DNA of 64,000 bases from Thalassia testudinum (GCA_037157565.1 JAZHRO010000024.1:10422501-10486500); one strand, 5' to 3'; positions 10,843 through 23,540 are shown, counted from the first letter of the stretch. Notes: generated by a model from the letters alone, not told the origin. Numbers and translations are program-made.

Positions 10843-13800
10843 TTTTTTAAAAAAGGAAAGGGTAGTTATCCAGAGTGATACCTACCCAAAAATATATATA
10901 ATAGAATCAACAATAAACAACATTACAACAGGCAAACGCCAAGGTCCCCCACTCACAAGGATTCAACCCAAAGAGAAAACAAGGAGTCAATAGACTCAAC
11001 AAAATTCTCTACGTAAGGTTTCTGGCCCCTGAAAACTACCGCATTTCTGCCCAACCAAATTTCCCAAAGGACTGCCAACGGCCTGGCCTTCTCCTTCGTA
11101 CAAAAAACGAACTGTCCGCCAACACCACCTCTACTTCTGAAGCTATGACAGAATTCCTCAAATAGCCGACACTCCCACCACCTCCCGCCCACCCTGCCTC
11201 AAATTTGCACCACAAAAGGGCAAGCAAAAAAAAGGTGGTCAACGACCTCCTCACCACCACCACACAAAGAGCACATCTTACACTCTCCAGGAGCCCACCT
11301 CACCCTCCACACCTTAGTCACCAACCTTCTCCTAAGCAGCGAGGCAAAAATCTTGACCTTCAGCGGAAACGTGGCTTTCCAAATCTGTCTGCAGTCCCTC
11401 ACCAGATCCAGCTTCACCTCAGGACCACCAGCGGACAATCTCCTATACGCAGCCGCTACCGAAAACTCACCTTCATCCCAACCAAACATGTCTATACCAG
11501 CCGCCGGATGCAGTCCCTCCAACTCATCAAGTAAGACCTAAAAATCATGCGCTCTCGCATCTGACAGACTGCCAACGAAGCGCGGGCACCACCCATCTTC
11601 TCATACCTCAACCACAGACGCCATCTTGTTCTGGGACAAGGCAAACAGTCTCTGAAATCTTCTGCAAAGCGCTCCATCACCCGTCCAGTCATCCTGCCAA
11701 AATCTGAAAATCTCCCATGTTCCCAACACAGGAACAAAGCAGTTCCTCACCCTAGGGGTCACCGTCGACAAGCCTTTCAAGAAGTGAGAAGCATCCCTAG
11801 GCAGAGACACCAGGAGATCCCAACGCACCGAACAACCATATGCCGTCTCGAACACCTTGCCCAATAAATCCCCGCTTCCTTCCAACAGGCACCCACCCAT
11901 TTCGCCAACAGACTGTCATTAGATCTCTCCAAATCCCTCATGCCGAGCCCCCCATCTTTCAACGATCTGCAGACCTCCTCCCAAGCAACCAACCTGGTAC
12001 CCTGTCCACTCGTCCCCTTATTGGACCAAAAGAAACTCCTCATAGTTCGCTCAATCTTTGCAATCACTTGTCGAGGCATCTTCAATACAGAAACGAAATA
12101 CGATGGCATCGCCGACAGAATCGCCTTGAGTAGGATCAACCTCCCACCTCTAGACAGTAGCCTGGACGCCCACCCCTCCAACCTCCCTACCAACCTCTCC
12201 ACCAGGGAGGCCCAGTCTCTCACCAGAATCCTTCCATCTGACAACGGTAGGCCCAAATACTTAATCGGAAGCTTACCCTACCCTGTGCCAAGACCCAAGC
12301 TGCACCCCCTCGCCTCCGTCTCAGTCATATTGAAAGGGACAAAATCCGACTTAGCCAGGTTAATCTGCAATCCGGACGCCTCACCTAGTAAAAAAACAAG
12401 GAACCTCATTCTTCTGACCTCCTTTTCTCCACCTTCAATGAAGATCATATCATCCGCATACTGGAGCAATGGGATACTCGCCCCATCCCTCAAGGAGAAA
12501 CCACTCACCAAGTTCCTCTCACAAGACCTCTTCGCCACCCTAGCAAGAGCATCCACGGCAATCACAAAGAGCATCGGGGCCAGTGGACAACCTTGCCTCA
12601 CCCCCCTCCTAGGTTAGATCCAACCCCCAGCTAGGTTTCCGTTAACAAGAACCGAAAAAGACGTCGTGGTGACGCACCTCTTCATCCATTCAATCCACAC
12701 CGGCGGGAACCCCCTCTTCACCAAGGATGCCCAAAGAAACGACCACTGGATCGAATCATAAGCTTTGCTGAAATCGACCTTCCATAAGAAAGCCTTCTTA
12801 TCTCTCTTCCAGGACAAAAGGATTTCCGAGGCCATCACGAAACCCTCCAAAATATTCCTACCAGGAACAAAGGCCGTCTGCACCGAGTCTACAATCCCAC
12901 CCAGCATCCTCCTCAATCTATTTACCAGAAGCTTCGCCAACACCAAGTAGATAGTATTCGAAAGAGCTATCGGTCTGTACTCCTGAATCTCCTCAGCGCC
13001 CTCCCTCTTCGGCAATAAGAACATGTAGAATTTGTTCAACCTATTAAATCCCGAGTTACCTGTTCTAAACTCTTGCACCACTTGCATCACATCTTCTTTC
13101 ACCACCGGCCAGAACTCTCTATAGAAGGCAACCGAAAAGCCATCCGGCCCTGGACACCCATCCGCGTTCAACCCCCAAATTGCCTCACGGACTTCATCCT
13201 CCCCAAAAGAACCCATCAAGAAGTTGGTGTCTATCTCCCAGATCGGTGGTATCTCAGATCCCAACCACCTCCACCTTCCCCCCCGTCTCCACCCAATAAA
13301 ATCTCTAAAACAACTCACAGTTGCCCCTCCCTTCCCACAAACTCCACCCCATCCACCACCAATCTATCAATCCAGTTCCTCCTCCTGCCCGACGCAGCCA
13401 TATGAAAAAAACGATTATTGGAATCACCCTCCTTCAGCCACTTCTGCCTAGACCTCACCCTCCACTCCACCTCCGCTTTCCGATCTTCCTCCTGTATCAC
13501 TTGAATCTGCCTCGCTCTGTAAACCCTGTCATCTTCTGAAAGGAGCCCAACATCCTCTGCCCTATCCAGGCGAGTAATCGCAGCAAGAGCCTCCTCTTTC
13601 TTCCTCCCGCGTTCCTCCCTAACCTGTTTGATGTGGGTCTTCAAGAAAGATCTCAAATCCCTCAGTTTCACTTCCAATCTGGCAGCCGTTGACCCATCCG
13701 CTTGAGATGACCTCCACCGTTCCTCAATCAAACCCCTGAAACCCTCATCCATGAGCCACGCTTTGTCGAACTTGAAGTAAGTACCATGCCTCCATTCCTC

Positions 13801-14016
13801 ATTCGACGCCCACAGCAAGGGGGTGTGATCCAAGAACGGGCACTCCAAAGGTCTAACCTCCGCCATGGGGAACAACTCTGCCATCGCTGTCGAAACCAGA
13901 AATTTGTCAATACGAGACTGCTGCCCTCCAGAGTTCCTCCAAGTGTAGAGACAGGACAACGGAGGCATATCAACCAGCCCCTGGTCTGCCACAAAGTCTG
14001 CCACAAGTGTAGAGGC
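10843..14016 (-). mobile_element. 5'-truncated L1-type LINE
   Basis: Flanked by the 13-bp duplication CATTTCTATTCTT (10830-10842 and 14017-14029), with a poly(A) tail at the 10843 side. It begins at its 5' side inside the endonuclease region and runs through RT to the zinc-binding C-terminus. It sits inside the 5' LTR of the TRIM-like element, so it is the younger insertion. Confidence 0.9.
10953..14016 (-). pseudogene. LINE ORF2 remnant (EN end, RT, zf-RVT)
   Basis: Reading 5' to 3' on the minus strand: the end of the endonuclease domain (LYTWRNSGGQQSRIDKFLVS; the usual SDH is LDH here), then RT with [29 protein letters not shown] and the catalytic LQYADDMIF (about 12450), then the region IKYLGLPL and the C-terminal zinc-binding domain with CSLCGGGEEVVDHLFFACPF (about 11240). 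The C-terminus [12 protein letters not shown] ends at 10953. At least three stops or frame changes break it (near 13315, 12615 and 12280), so it is not functional. Plant L1 ORF2 nicks target DNA and reverse-transcribes its own RNA. Confidence 0.9.
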
Positions 14017-15771
14017 CATTTCTATTCTTAATAAGTGTTAGTTGTGTTGCCATGTATGCTAAGGCCCTTTCTCTAGATAAAGAGAATTACGACTTCTCTT
14101 TTTGAATCAATAAAGTTCATATTCTCTCCAAAATCCAACATGATATCAGAGCCACCAATCTTGATGGATTAGGATTTAGGAGAAAACCTAGCGGGGGGAG
14201 GCCCTCTGGTGACGTTGTCGATCTTTAGCAAGCCACCAGAGAGGCCCTCTCCTCTCCCAAACCTCCCCTCTTCTTCCGCTCCTTCCATTCTTCATCCGCT
14301 ACTGATATTACTGGTCTTCTCGTCGCCGGGAGGAAAATGATCCCCAGCGCCGCCACTAGCCATGCACCAACGAGGGACCACCTTGGGGATGGTCATCAAG
14401 GGTCCACCTTCCACGCCAACCATCTCTAGTGGTACCTAGGTTGGCCACGCGCCACTGCGAGGCCCATCTTCGACCATCCCCGCCCATGGAGGCAATGGAC
14501 TGGATCCTCTTTTTGACCTCTCAACCATCATTCGTTCATTGGTCCAAGGGTCTCTCTCAACTCCTTGGAGGTCAAGCCATCAAACCAAGGTGGTCTGGTG
14601 ATCAAAGTGCCACCAGAGCACTGCCACCGACCTCCTCTTCTTTCTCAGCATCGCCATCAATCCTCCTCTCTCTCATCTTCTCATGTTGACTCTCTAATGA
14701 CCATCTCCAATACTGCCTCCACTTGTCACATCTCGTCAGAGCATCGCCATTGACTTCTCCAAAGTCGTGCCAACTTCATCTTTAAGCTTCTATGTAAGCA
14801 AGAAAAGAACGAAGATGGGGATCTCGCTCTCTCTGATTTCAATATAAAAAAAAAAAGGTTTTAAGGTCTTTTATGTCTAGGTCCTGTGAAGTCTTAGAAT
14901 TTGTCTTTTACCAGTTTGAAGGCCACTTGACGAAGGAGAAAGACACAGATCGACATAGACACATAGATAGGGTACACTCTCACGCACCTAGAGCGTTTCA
15001 ACTGGCTCTTGGGGCATAGGAGCAATGGTGGTGACCTTATGTACGCCCGGAGAAACCAAGCACAGTACACTAGCTAACAGGGTGTAGAACCAATGGCACC
15101 CATGTGACCTTATGCGCACTCAAAAAGATAAAGCCTCATCATCTTCAGGCTCTTGGACGTGGGAGCAGCAACACTCAAGTTTTAGTCATGATTTCTCACA
15201 TACCCAGTACCTTACACGAGACGTACAAATAAAAACATGACAAGTTGATAAAGATGCTGAAGCTTATTATTCTACTACTGTCAAGTACCATTGATCCAAG
15301 TCTTCGTCGTCTCCCACATCTCGCCTTGCAAGGAAGTGGTAGGAAATAAAATCAATGAGATATTATTGAGTTACTTTCCATTTAGGTTATTTCTATTCTT
15401 AGTATGTGTTAGTTGTTTTTCCATGTATGCCAAGGCCCTCTCTCTATATAAAGAGCACTTACACCTCCCTTGTCTAATCAATAAAGTTCATATTCTCCAC
15501 AAAATTCAACAATTACAATTTATTTATTTTAACTTACCATCTAATTGCAGCCCCTAATATCGTTGATATTACAAGTAGGTTTACAACTTTGTAGTCATCT
15601 TTCATCATGCATTCAAATATTCAATGCTACTTGTAAAGGAAAAATGATGCATTACTACTAAAAGGAAACCCTAACCTCTCTTTTATAATAGACATTTGGG
15701 AAAATATCATAGTCATCAAAAAATAATGTAAAATAGTAAATACAGCCCTAGGTTCAACACTCCCCCTCAAG

Positions 15772-16202
15772 TTAGGATGTAGTGTCAACAAGACCCAACT
15801 TGTCACATAGGAAATCAAGGTGTTTCTTTTTAAGAGCCTTGGTGAATATATCCACTAACTGAAGCTCAGAAGAGACATAAGGAGTGTTGAGCTTCCCTAC
15901 AAGAACAGCATCACGAATAAAGTGGCAATCTACCTCAATATCCTTAATCCTTTCATGAAAAATTGGATTCGAAGTAATATATGCGATTGACTTGTCACAA
16001 AGAAGTGGAACTAGCATAGTGACCTGAAAATCGAAGTCATGCAGAAAGGAGACAACCCACATAATCTCACAAGCAACCTGAGCCACTGCTCTATACTTAG
16101 CCGTTGTGCTCGAACGAGCAACAACACTTTACTTCTTACTCCTCCAAAAGACAAGGTTCCCACCAACTCAGACTGCAAAGCCTGAAATTGAGCGTTGGTC
16201 AT
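15772..16202 (-). pseudogene. Copia RNase H fragment
   Basis: The frame 16086-15772 contains NPIFHERIKDIEVDCHFIRD and ELQLVDIFTKAL, the classical copia RNase H end, and stops two bases before the polypurine tract. Upstream, AQVACEIMWV continues the domain. A frameshift separates it from the RT part. Confidence 0.9.
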
Positions 16203-16351
16203 CTACAGACCCAGCATAGTCTGCATCAGAGTAGGCTAGAATGTCCAGGCTGCCACAATCTCTGTAGTAGAGTCTTCTACCTGGTGTCCCCTTAAGGTAC
16301 CTAAGAATAAGGCAAACCTCACTCCAATGACTATCGTGGAGCCTGCATGTG

Positions 16352-17290
16352 CTAGCTAGCCCTACTTACGGCAAAACTAATATCAAGCCTTGTGATAGTA
16401 AGGTATAACAAACAACCCACCGTACTACAATATCGAGTGACATCCTCATACAGTGGGTCCTCCTCAGAAGAATATGCAGGCAACGACTCCACTAGTATAC
16501 CAGAAGGCTTGGTCCTAAGCAAGCCAGCCTCCTCAAGAATCTGCAACATATACTACCTCTGTGACAAGGAAAGATAGGATCCTTGTTGAATTGCTTCGAT
16601 ACCTAGAAATTATCTAAGATCACCGAAGTCCTTAGTGACAAAGGTGGACTGTAAGAAGGACTTGATCTGTATAATTCCATCCCGATCATCTCCAGTAAGA
16701 ATCATGTCATCTACATAAACAAGAATGACAACTCGCTCATGATCACCATACCTAGTCTTCCTGACAAATATAGAATGGTCTGAGCTGGAGCACCGGAACC
16801 CAATCCTCTCAATCTCTATGCTAAGCCTCTTAAACCAGGCATGGGAATTCTGCTTTAACCCATATATAGCATTCCTTAAGTGACATACAAGCTCCTCCTA
16901 AGTATTGTACCCTGGTGGCTGTCTCATGTATACTTCCTTAGATAAGTCACTATATAACAATGCATTTTTAATGTCCAGTTAATACAAAGGCCAACTCCTA
17001 ACAACAGCAACTAAGATGAAGATCTTGACAGATGTAATGCGAGCCACAGGAGAGGTCCCAAATAGTTTGTATCCCATAGGTCTGGGTAAACCTTTGGCAA
17101 TAAGTTCGGCCTTATATCTATCCATAGTCCCATCAGCTCTATACTTGATGGAATAAGCCCATCTACAATCAACAATAGTAGCACCAGGGGGACATGGTAC
17201 AAGATCCCATGTCTCTCGAAACTGTAGCGCCTGCATCTCTTCATCCATTGCCGCACACCACCTAGAATCCTAAGAGGCCTGAACAAAATC
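16352..17290 (-). pseudogene. Copia reverse transcriptase fragments
   Basis: Contains the RT start (MDEEMQALQFRETWDLVPCP), CRWAYSIKYRADG, the catalytic LVYVDDMILTG at about 16734-16695, and the RT-RNase H linker (YCSTVGCLLYLTITRLDISF). Several stops interrupt the frame. Confidence 0.9.
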
Positions 17291-17460
17291 TCTGGGGATA
17301 ACAGTTATGGTAATGGCTAAGGCAAACTGACGAACCCCATCCTCCAGAAGGGCAACACGTGTATACTGAGATAAAGGATGAAGAGTACATACTCTGCTAG
17401 ACTTCTTCTGCACTGCCTACTTAGTATCTGAGCAACTCTCATCTGTCATGATATGATGAG

Positions 17461-18244
17461 TCACAAAGTCAAGCAAAATATGTGGTCTCCAATGATAAAT
17501 CTATGTCTCTTCCAAAGCAGCCTATATAGAGGTTCCTCTTTGAAATATGGGATCTTCTCAAAAAAAATAACATTTGCTGCAACAATATATCTCCTGCAGA
17601 TGGGGTCATAACACCTATATCCCTTCTGGGTTTTAGAATATCCAAGGAAGATACTTAATTGCCCGAGATGAAAACCTGTCTTGGTTGCCATATGCATGTA
17701 CAAAACAAGTATACGTAAAAATTCTCAATGGAAGAGCAAAGGGCCTGTCACAATCTAAATAAATCACCTGATATGGAATCTGTCCTCTAAGCACAAACAA
17801 AGGTAACCAATTAATCAAATGCACCGCAATAAGTATAGCAACTCCCCAGAACTATTTAGGAACCTTCATGTAAATCATCAAGGTCCGAGCAATATCAAGA
17901 AGATGTCGAAGCTCTCTCGGCCACGCCATTCTACTGGGATGTATGAGCACACGATGTATGATGAATAATGCCCCTAGAAGAGAAAAGCTCATGTACATCT
18001 CGCTGCATAAACTCTACTGCATTATCACTGTAGAAAACTCTGACGCTAGTAGCATACTGGATCTGAATCTCTAAAAGAAATTGTTGTATAATCTGAAAAA
18101 TCTCTGACCAAACCTTTATCAGGAAGACCCAGGTAAGACGACCATGATCATCCACAAAGACTGCATAATACCGATGTCCTCCTGAAGTAGGTACTCTAAA
18201 TGGCCCCCAGACATCACAATGCACAAAAGAAAAGGGAACAGTAT
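17461..18244 (-). pseudogene. Copia integrase core and C-terminal fragments
   Basis: The core frame at 18257-17931 reads FVHCDVWGPFRVPTSGGHRY and YSDNAVEFMQRDV, giving the first two acidic residues of the DDE triad. The region 17824-17461 carries the end of integrase (LGQLSIFLGYSKTQKGYRCY). The upstream end is cut by the solo LTR at 18245. Confidence 0.9.
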
Positions 18245-20749
18245 TGTAACGTCTCAAAATCCAAGTTTCAAGTCAGGTGATCCAGGTTAATTTGAACCTA
18301 GAAACCTGATTGTAGGTCGGTGCTAGTGTCAGCACCTCCTTAAATTGCTAAAAAAACGTGTATTTCAAGTCAACCCTTATCCAAATGTTGTCAAAAGGGT
18401 GCCATATATGATACCATTGGATTCCTCTCATTGCAAGCTTTTCAACAATGCTTGTTTCGCGCGAATCCAAGGTGTATAGTTCTAATTATAGCCAAAACAA
18501 GTCAACAAAGACCTAAATGTAAGGTGGACCCAACCCTAGGGGTATTTTGGGTATTTTACCCTACTAAACCTATTTGCAACAACCTTTGGGCCTATATAAG
18601 GACCCCTTTGGATCCTTGGGTCGTCATTAAGCTCTAAACCTCTTAATTTTTTTTTAGAAGGGCTCTAAACCTCTCAATTAAGAGAGGAAAAGCGAGGGAA
18701 AGCCTTAAGACTTTCCTTTTTCAAAAATTTTAAAAAAAAATTCAAGGACCTAAGCGTGATTCTGAAAAGTGTGGGCTTCCCACCGTAATTTTCGCAAAAC
18801 GCAACGGAGGCACAAGCGACGTGCTACATGTTGGTGACACGTGGTGACAGTACGTGCGAGAGCAACGCATGGTGGGTGCACGCTCGCAAATTCAAGCGGG
18901 AGAACGCGAAGGCGAGCACAAGACAAGCGCAAATCTCTAACGCATTCGAGATCGACGGCTGCGATCAGGCACACGATGATTCGCGAGCGCAGATGAACCA
19001 ACGGTTGACACGTGGTAAGGGCTGAGCCGGCGATGGGTTCACTTGGGTCGACCGGTCTGACTGGGTTCAACGACCCCCTCGCGCTATTTCGTCCGATTTG
19101 AGATCTTTCCAACCTCAGATTTTGACAAATAAGGTACCGTTGAAATCATATCGACGCGTACTATGCGTTGGTATAATTTATTCACTTTTGAGTTCATTTC
19201 CTTTAATGAAAAATCAGAAATGTAATTAGGTGTTTTCGAACCTATTTTGAATCCATGTGAACCATGTATTACTCCCAGTGTGTGCACGGATCTCGAGGGT
19301 GTGGAGACTGTCCCCAGGCCCTGTGCGCATAGTTCGGAGTCACCGTGACCCCTCAACGACATTAGGTAGAGTAGTCTATTTTTTTCTCGGCTCCAACTGA
19401 TTCTGGGTACCTATAGACCCTTCTGAGGTGATTTTTTCGTGTATGCTGCTTTGATTAGTATATGCCCCTCCTTGTTGCTGAGTTTGGAACCCCTCTGGTA
19501 GTTTCCCCGACTTATGGGCACCTCAAACAAGAAAGAACTTATTTATATGAGAAGGATTAAAAATTAATGATTATATATACCTTTGTTATCGCATGCGTAA
19601 AACGAACTCTGATTTCCATAAAACAAGTTCCATTGGGTTCATTGATTGATAAATACTATGGGACCACTGTCGTAATTTGAAAATTATCGAATACATTTAA
19701 AGGTTAATTTGATAATCCTAAACTAAATAATGTGGGGATTATTAAGTATTACTTGATTTGATGAAAATAAAAGATACCGTCATCTGCAATTTGTTATATA
19801 ATCAATACGACAAATATGTCGGGGATTAAAAGGATAAGATAACTAATTTTAGCCACGCTACTCGCCGGAATTTGGCTGTAGCTTTAATTATTCAAACCGA
19901 TTTTAGGGGCTGGTTTGGAGAGTTGCTGGCCACCCCATGACTCTTTGGTTAGGCTTAACGACCAACTGGGATAGCAGGATGCGTGGCTCGAGGTTTGGTT
20001 CTTTCTCGACTGGAGTGTGGGTCATTGGTTGTCTGTGGTTTAACGTACGTAGCACTTGTACGTGTTCACACTACACGACGTAGTCGCCACCCCTTTCCAC
20101 AATGACCCCAGGGTGATGGAGTGTGGCAACTCGATCAATATAAGCGGTCTTCCCAGCCAGGAGGGTGGCTTATACCGATCTTGCCTCGCAGGAAGTTACA
20201 CGAGATCATCTCGTGCCCCGAGACGTCGATTTACGGATTGTGAACCATAAGAACATGAGCAATGTACATGAACGGAATTAGCTAAGAAATAAATTATAAA
20301 CGAATGAAGTGTTGATATAGTACCCTTTTTCTGTACTCCCGTTATTGTTATCACTTGCTTCGGTGTCTACTTTACTCAGTTTTCACTGACGTATAGTTTC
20401 GGATTCTATACTCAAGTGTTGCTGAGCAATCAGGTGCAACGGCTGCCGTCGGTTAGGCTTCTGTGGAATCGGGTCCTACCTAAGGAGATGGTCCGTACTG
20501 AGCCAGTGGCTCATGGTAGTAGATTCCTTCCGCTGTTAAATTTTATTTTCCTATCTTTTTGGTGATTGTAGGAGACTCCTTACTTTCTGTTTTATGATGA
20601 GATTTTATTGTCAGTACTTTAGTTTTCTTTCATTTAGTTATTGACGTTTTATGACTGTGTTAGGTGACTGTGATCTTATGGGTGTTTATGCTAGTTGGTA
20701 GCACACGGCGAATAGGGTTCCATTACTTGGCGAGACTCGGGTCGTCACA
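18245..20749 (+). mobile_element. Solo gypsy LTR (2.5 kb) inside copia integrase
   Basis: Begins TGTAACGTCTCAAAATCC and ends GGGTCGTCACA, and splits the copia integrase between its zinc-binding motif and core. Its start and length resemble Del/Tekay-type LTRs. A TATA region CCTATATAAGG at about 18590 sets the orientation. The flanking 5-mers (AGTAT and AATAC) match only partly, so the duplication has decayed. No internal gypsy sequence remains. Confidence 0.75.
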
Positions 20750-20935
20750 AATACTCACCCCAGCATCTCTTTGTGGATATGTACTCCTGTGATGCTTCCC
20801 AAGCTAGCAATTCTCGCACTCCAGAGTTAAGGAGTCTGGCAGATCAGGATACATCTGATGCATCTTCTTAGGTGATGAGTGTCCGAGCCTCTAGTGCCAT
20901 AGCCAAGGATCAATGGCTATGTAAATGGCTCCAAC
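20750..20935 (-). pseudogene. Copia pre-integrase zinc-finger fragment
   Basis: On the minus strand the text LECENC then LGKHHRSTYPQRDAG matches the copia integrase N-terminal CxxC-LGKH motif. It continues into the core at 18244 once the solo LTR is removed. Confidence 0.75.
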
Positions 20936-20954
20936 AAACAAAGTAGGCATGTCA

Positions 20955-21674
20955 GCCTCTTGACGAAGTGGATTGTTAGGTTGCTTGGAGGAGAAATTTG
21001 TCTAGTGGGGAGGGTCATCCGCTCTAGCTATGGGAGACCACCGAATTAGGAGCTCCTCGCTTCACCCCCTAGAGGAGCTTCCCATTTCGTTAGGAGTCTG
21101 TCGATGGTAGCGCCAAAGGTCCAACCTTTTTTTACCTCGATGCTGGGCTCGGGCGAGGCCTTTGGGTTCTGATCAAATGATTGGGCAAGGCTTGGAGTTT
21201 TGGCGGAGCGCTTCCCCAGACTTGCAGCGCTAGCGGTTGATAAGAGGGCCTTAGTGGCGGAGGTCTGGGATGGCACATGGTGTCCCACTTTCGTGGGTAG
21301 CTTGTCAGACCAGAGGCTTGGGGAGATACAGGTGTTGACGCAAGTCTGGGAGTGGTTAGGGGATCGATGGTGGGCCCACGACTCTTCTACCAGATTTTGG
21401 CAGTCTTTAGATGCAGCGGGCTGAAGTTGAGCACAAGGTGTTTTAATCAAGGAGGGAACGGACTCGATCGCTGGCAATTTTGTGGGCTATTGGACTAGGT
21501 AGAAATGCTATGGTGTTTAGGGGGCAATGCCCATATGTGGAGAATTTTGTTAGATCTACGATGTCTTTTATTTCAGGATGGATCTCTGGCATGTAATGGG
21601 AACATTGTACTTTTCTATTTGATTAATGCAATTTTGGGTGATATCTAAAGGATTACCACCCTTTTTCCCCTCAA
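20955..21674 (+). mobile_element. L1-type LINE fragment, 19-bp TSD
   Basis: Flanked by AAACAAAGTAGGCATGTCA (20936-20954) and AAACAAAGTAGGTGTGTCA (21675-21693), 17 of 19 matching. It encodes the last part of ORF2: [20 protein letters not shown] and LGRNAMVFRGQCPYVENFV, the same family as the two larger LINEs, but with part of the zinc-binding domain missing. It ends in the family tail ACCACCCTTTTTCCCC plus a short A-run. It inserted into the copia element. Confidence 0.88.
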
Positions 21675-21743
21675 AAACAAAGTAGGTGTGTCAAAGTAAT
21701 AGAGACCATCTCGCTTTATACCCCCACCTATAATCTCTCCCGT

Positions 21744-22043
21744 CTAACGATCCTGGAAGTAGCACTGCACCTCATCAAACATTACACAACACCCAAGGTC
21801 TTTGCAGACGCAACTCACGGACAACAGGTTCATTGGAAACTCAGGAGCACAATGAACTTCTTCAATCATCATCTTCAAGGATGCACGTACACTTCCAATA
21901 GCCATAATTGGTGACGTGGCACCATTGGCCACTCTAACATCTCTGATCCCACGTGGATTTGTGGGATTCACCAATTGCTCAACATTGCCTGTGAGATGTA
22001 TAGAGGCACCATAATCAACTATCCACGTGCCTTTGGCCCCCAT
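21744..22043 (-). pseudogene. Copia protease fragment
   Basis: Reads GAKGTWIVDYGASIHLTGNV and EFPMNLLSVSCVCKDLGC, the copia aspartic protease and following region. The catalytic DSGA/DTGA motif is DYGA here, so the enzyme would be inactive. Confidence 0.85.
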
Positions 22044-22257
22044 CTTCTTCGATTCTCCCTGGGTTGCACACGCATGCCCTCATAGGTCTAAAACGGGCCT
22101 TGCAAGCAACCCCATCACATCCTCCTTGCATGAGAGAAAACTCATCATGCCTGATAAAGGAAGATTCATCAACCAAGGTGAAAGAAGACTCATCACCACA
22201 TGCACTAAGTGTGAGAGAAGGCTCATCACGCAAATCATGGCATCAAGGATGGGAACC

Positions 22258-22560
22258 ACCGGCCACCTGCCGGCCTGCAAGGCTACCGACAAGCCTCCAA
22301 CGACGACGTCGACGGCGCTGAGTCCACCATCAACATTGCCAGCAGTGCCAGCAAGCCTTGTAGCAGCGGCAACGACATTGCGTGCCGGCCCGCAAGGCTG
22401 CCGACAAGCCTCCGACGACGTCGATGGCGCTGAGTCCACCATCAACATTGCCAGAAACGCTAGTAAGCCCTGTAGCAGCAACGGCGGCATTGGGAGATGT
22501 TTCTCCCATGTCGCTATTGTTGTTGTTGCGATCTCGGCCTTGTTTCTCCATCAAATCACC
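22258..22560 (-). repeat. Tandem duplication in the copia gag region
   Basis: Two GC-rich copies, about 115 bp apart, encode variants of GNVDGGLSAVDVVVGGLS on the minus strand. Recognisable gag core and zinc knuckle are missing from this place, so the element appears to have lost or replaced most of gag. Confidence 0.6.
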
Positions 22561-22780
22561 TTTCTATTGGTGATTCGATCATCTTTTAAGTGGGTATTTG
22601 GTGGGATATCGGAGCACCGACCTAAAACCGTTGCTCTGATATCATGTGAAGAGAAAAAGATGCATTACTGTTGAAAGGAAATCCTAACCTCTCTCTTATA
22701 ATAAAGAGGTTTGGGAAAATTACATAGTCATCCAAAAAAAAATGTAAAATAGTAAATACACCCCTAAATTCAACACTACT

Positions 22781-23540
22781 AAACTTCTTGATGTTTTAAG
22801 TTTTAGTTTTAAGCATGGAAATGACCACAAATGCTTTCATGTTAAGCATGGCTATAAATACTTCTGTATATAGATTGATGTTTATGTCAACAATTGCTCC
22901 TGTGTTGAGATGAGATGGTTATGCAGCCCGTTCAAATTCAATAGCTAAATAGTTATGGGGATGGATTTGAATTTAGGTGTTGCCAATGTGGGTAATGCAT
23001 CTGTGGACGAATAACAGTTTGTTGTAATTACTTGTGGACAAATGTGTGTTCATGTTGATAATTGTTCATGTCTTTCGATCAACAGAAAGCCCCCCAAGGG
23101 CCCCAACACAAATAGGTGCTTGATAGGTAAAATAGTTATGGTTTGGATTTCTGTGGCCCTGTACAGCTTTGGGAATTACAAACCCAACCCAAAACATGCT
23201 GAATTAACAACCCTTAAAAATGGAATATGCTGTCCCCTTAGCCTTTTTTTTCCGAAAAGGAAAAAGATGGCTAGCAGCCATCCACTTCATTGTTTTCCAA
23301 AAAGCCGAGCCATTATAAAAATTAAGACCAAAAATCAAACAAGCCTATATCAAACCATGCTATTTGCCACCGTAAACACCACCCTATTTCACTAAAGCCA
23401 AAGGGACCAAAGACCAGCACACACATTTATCAAAGAGATGTAACCACCCAAATCCCACTTCTAAGAGTTCAATGTGCCAACCATATTCTCCTTGGATTAT
23501 AAAACTTCTCTATTTGAACTAGAATAGTTATTTAATAAGC
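22781..23540. other. Intergenic; possible LINE tail at 23243
   Basis: AT-rich sequence downstream of WDR82. A T-run at 23243-23250 followed by CCGAAAAGGAAAAAGATGG looks like the 3' tail of a minus-strand LINE, but no duplication was found. Confidence 0.3.

Larger units (their letters stand above)
10779..15511 (+). mobile_element. TRIM-like LTR element with LINE in its 5' LTR
   Basis: LTRs of about 175 bp: the 5' LTR is 10779-10842 plus 14030-14140 and the 3' LTR is 15337-15511. The 5-bp target duplication ATTAC lies at 10774-10778 and 15512-15516. A primer-binding site TGATATCAGAGCC (14141-14153, initiator-Met tRNA type) directly follows the 5' LTR, and a short purine tract (AAGGAAG) precedes the 3' LTR. 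The internal 1.2 kb has no gag or pol domain I can recognise. Without the LINE the element is about 1.5 kb. Small LTRs and a non-coding interior fit a TRIM/SMART-like non-autonomous element, or a copia element with a large internal deletion. Orientation follows the PBS. Confidence 0.8.
15632..22775 (-). mobile_element. Copia LTR retrotransposon, decayed, TSD CTACT
   Basis: LTRs of about 130 bp lie at 22645-22775 (5' LTR in element orientation) and 15632-15759 (3' LTR). The target duplication CTACT is at 15627-15631 and 22776-22780. The primer-binding site TGATATCAGAGCAACGG (22644-22628) and the polypurine tract TTGAGGGGGAG (15770-15760) are in the expected places. Domains follow copia order: protease, integrase, RT, RNase H. 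The gag region is short and altered. Two later insertions split it: a solo LTR at 18245-20749 and a LINE fragment at 20955-21674. Without them the element is about 3.9 kb. Confidence 0.92.

Noticed and set aside
11940..12617. 225-residue plus-strand ORF
   Set aside because: Antisense shadow of the LINE reverse transcriptase, whose minus-strand motifs (YADD, RQGCPLAP) are unmistakable.
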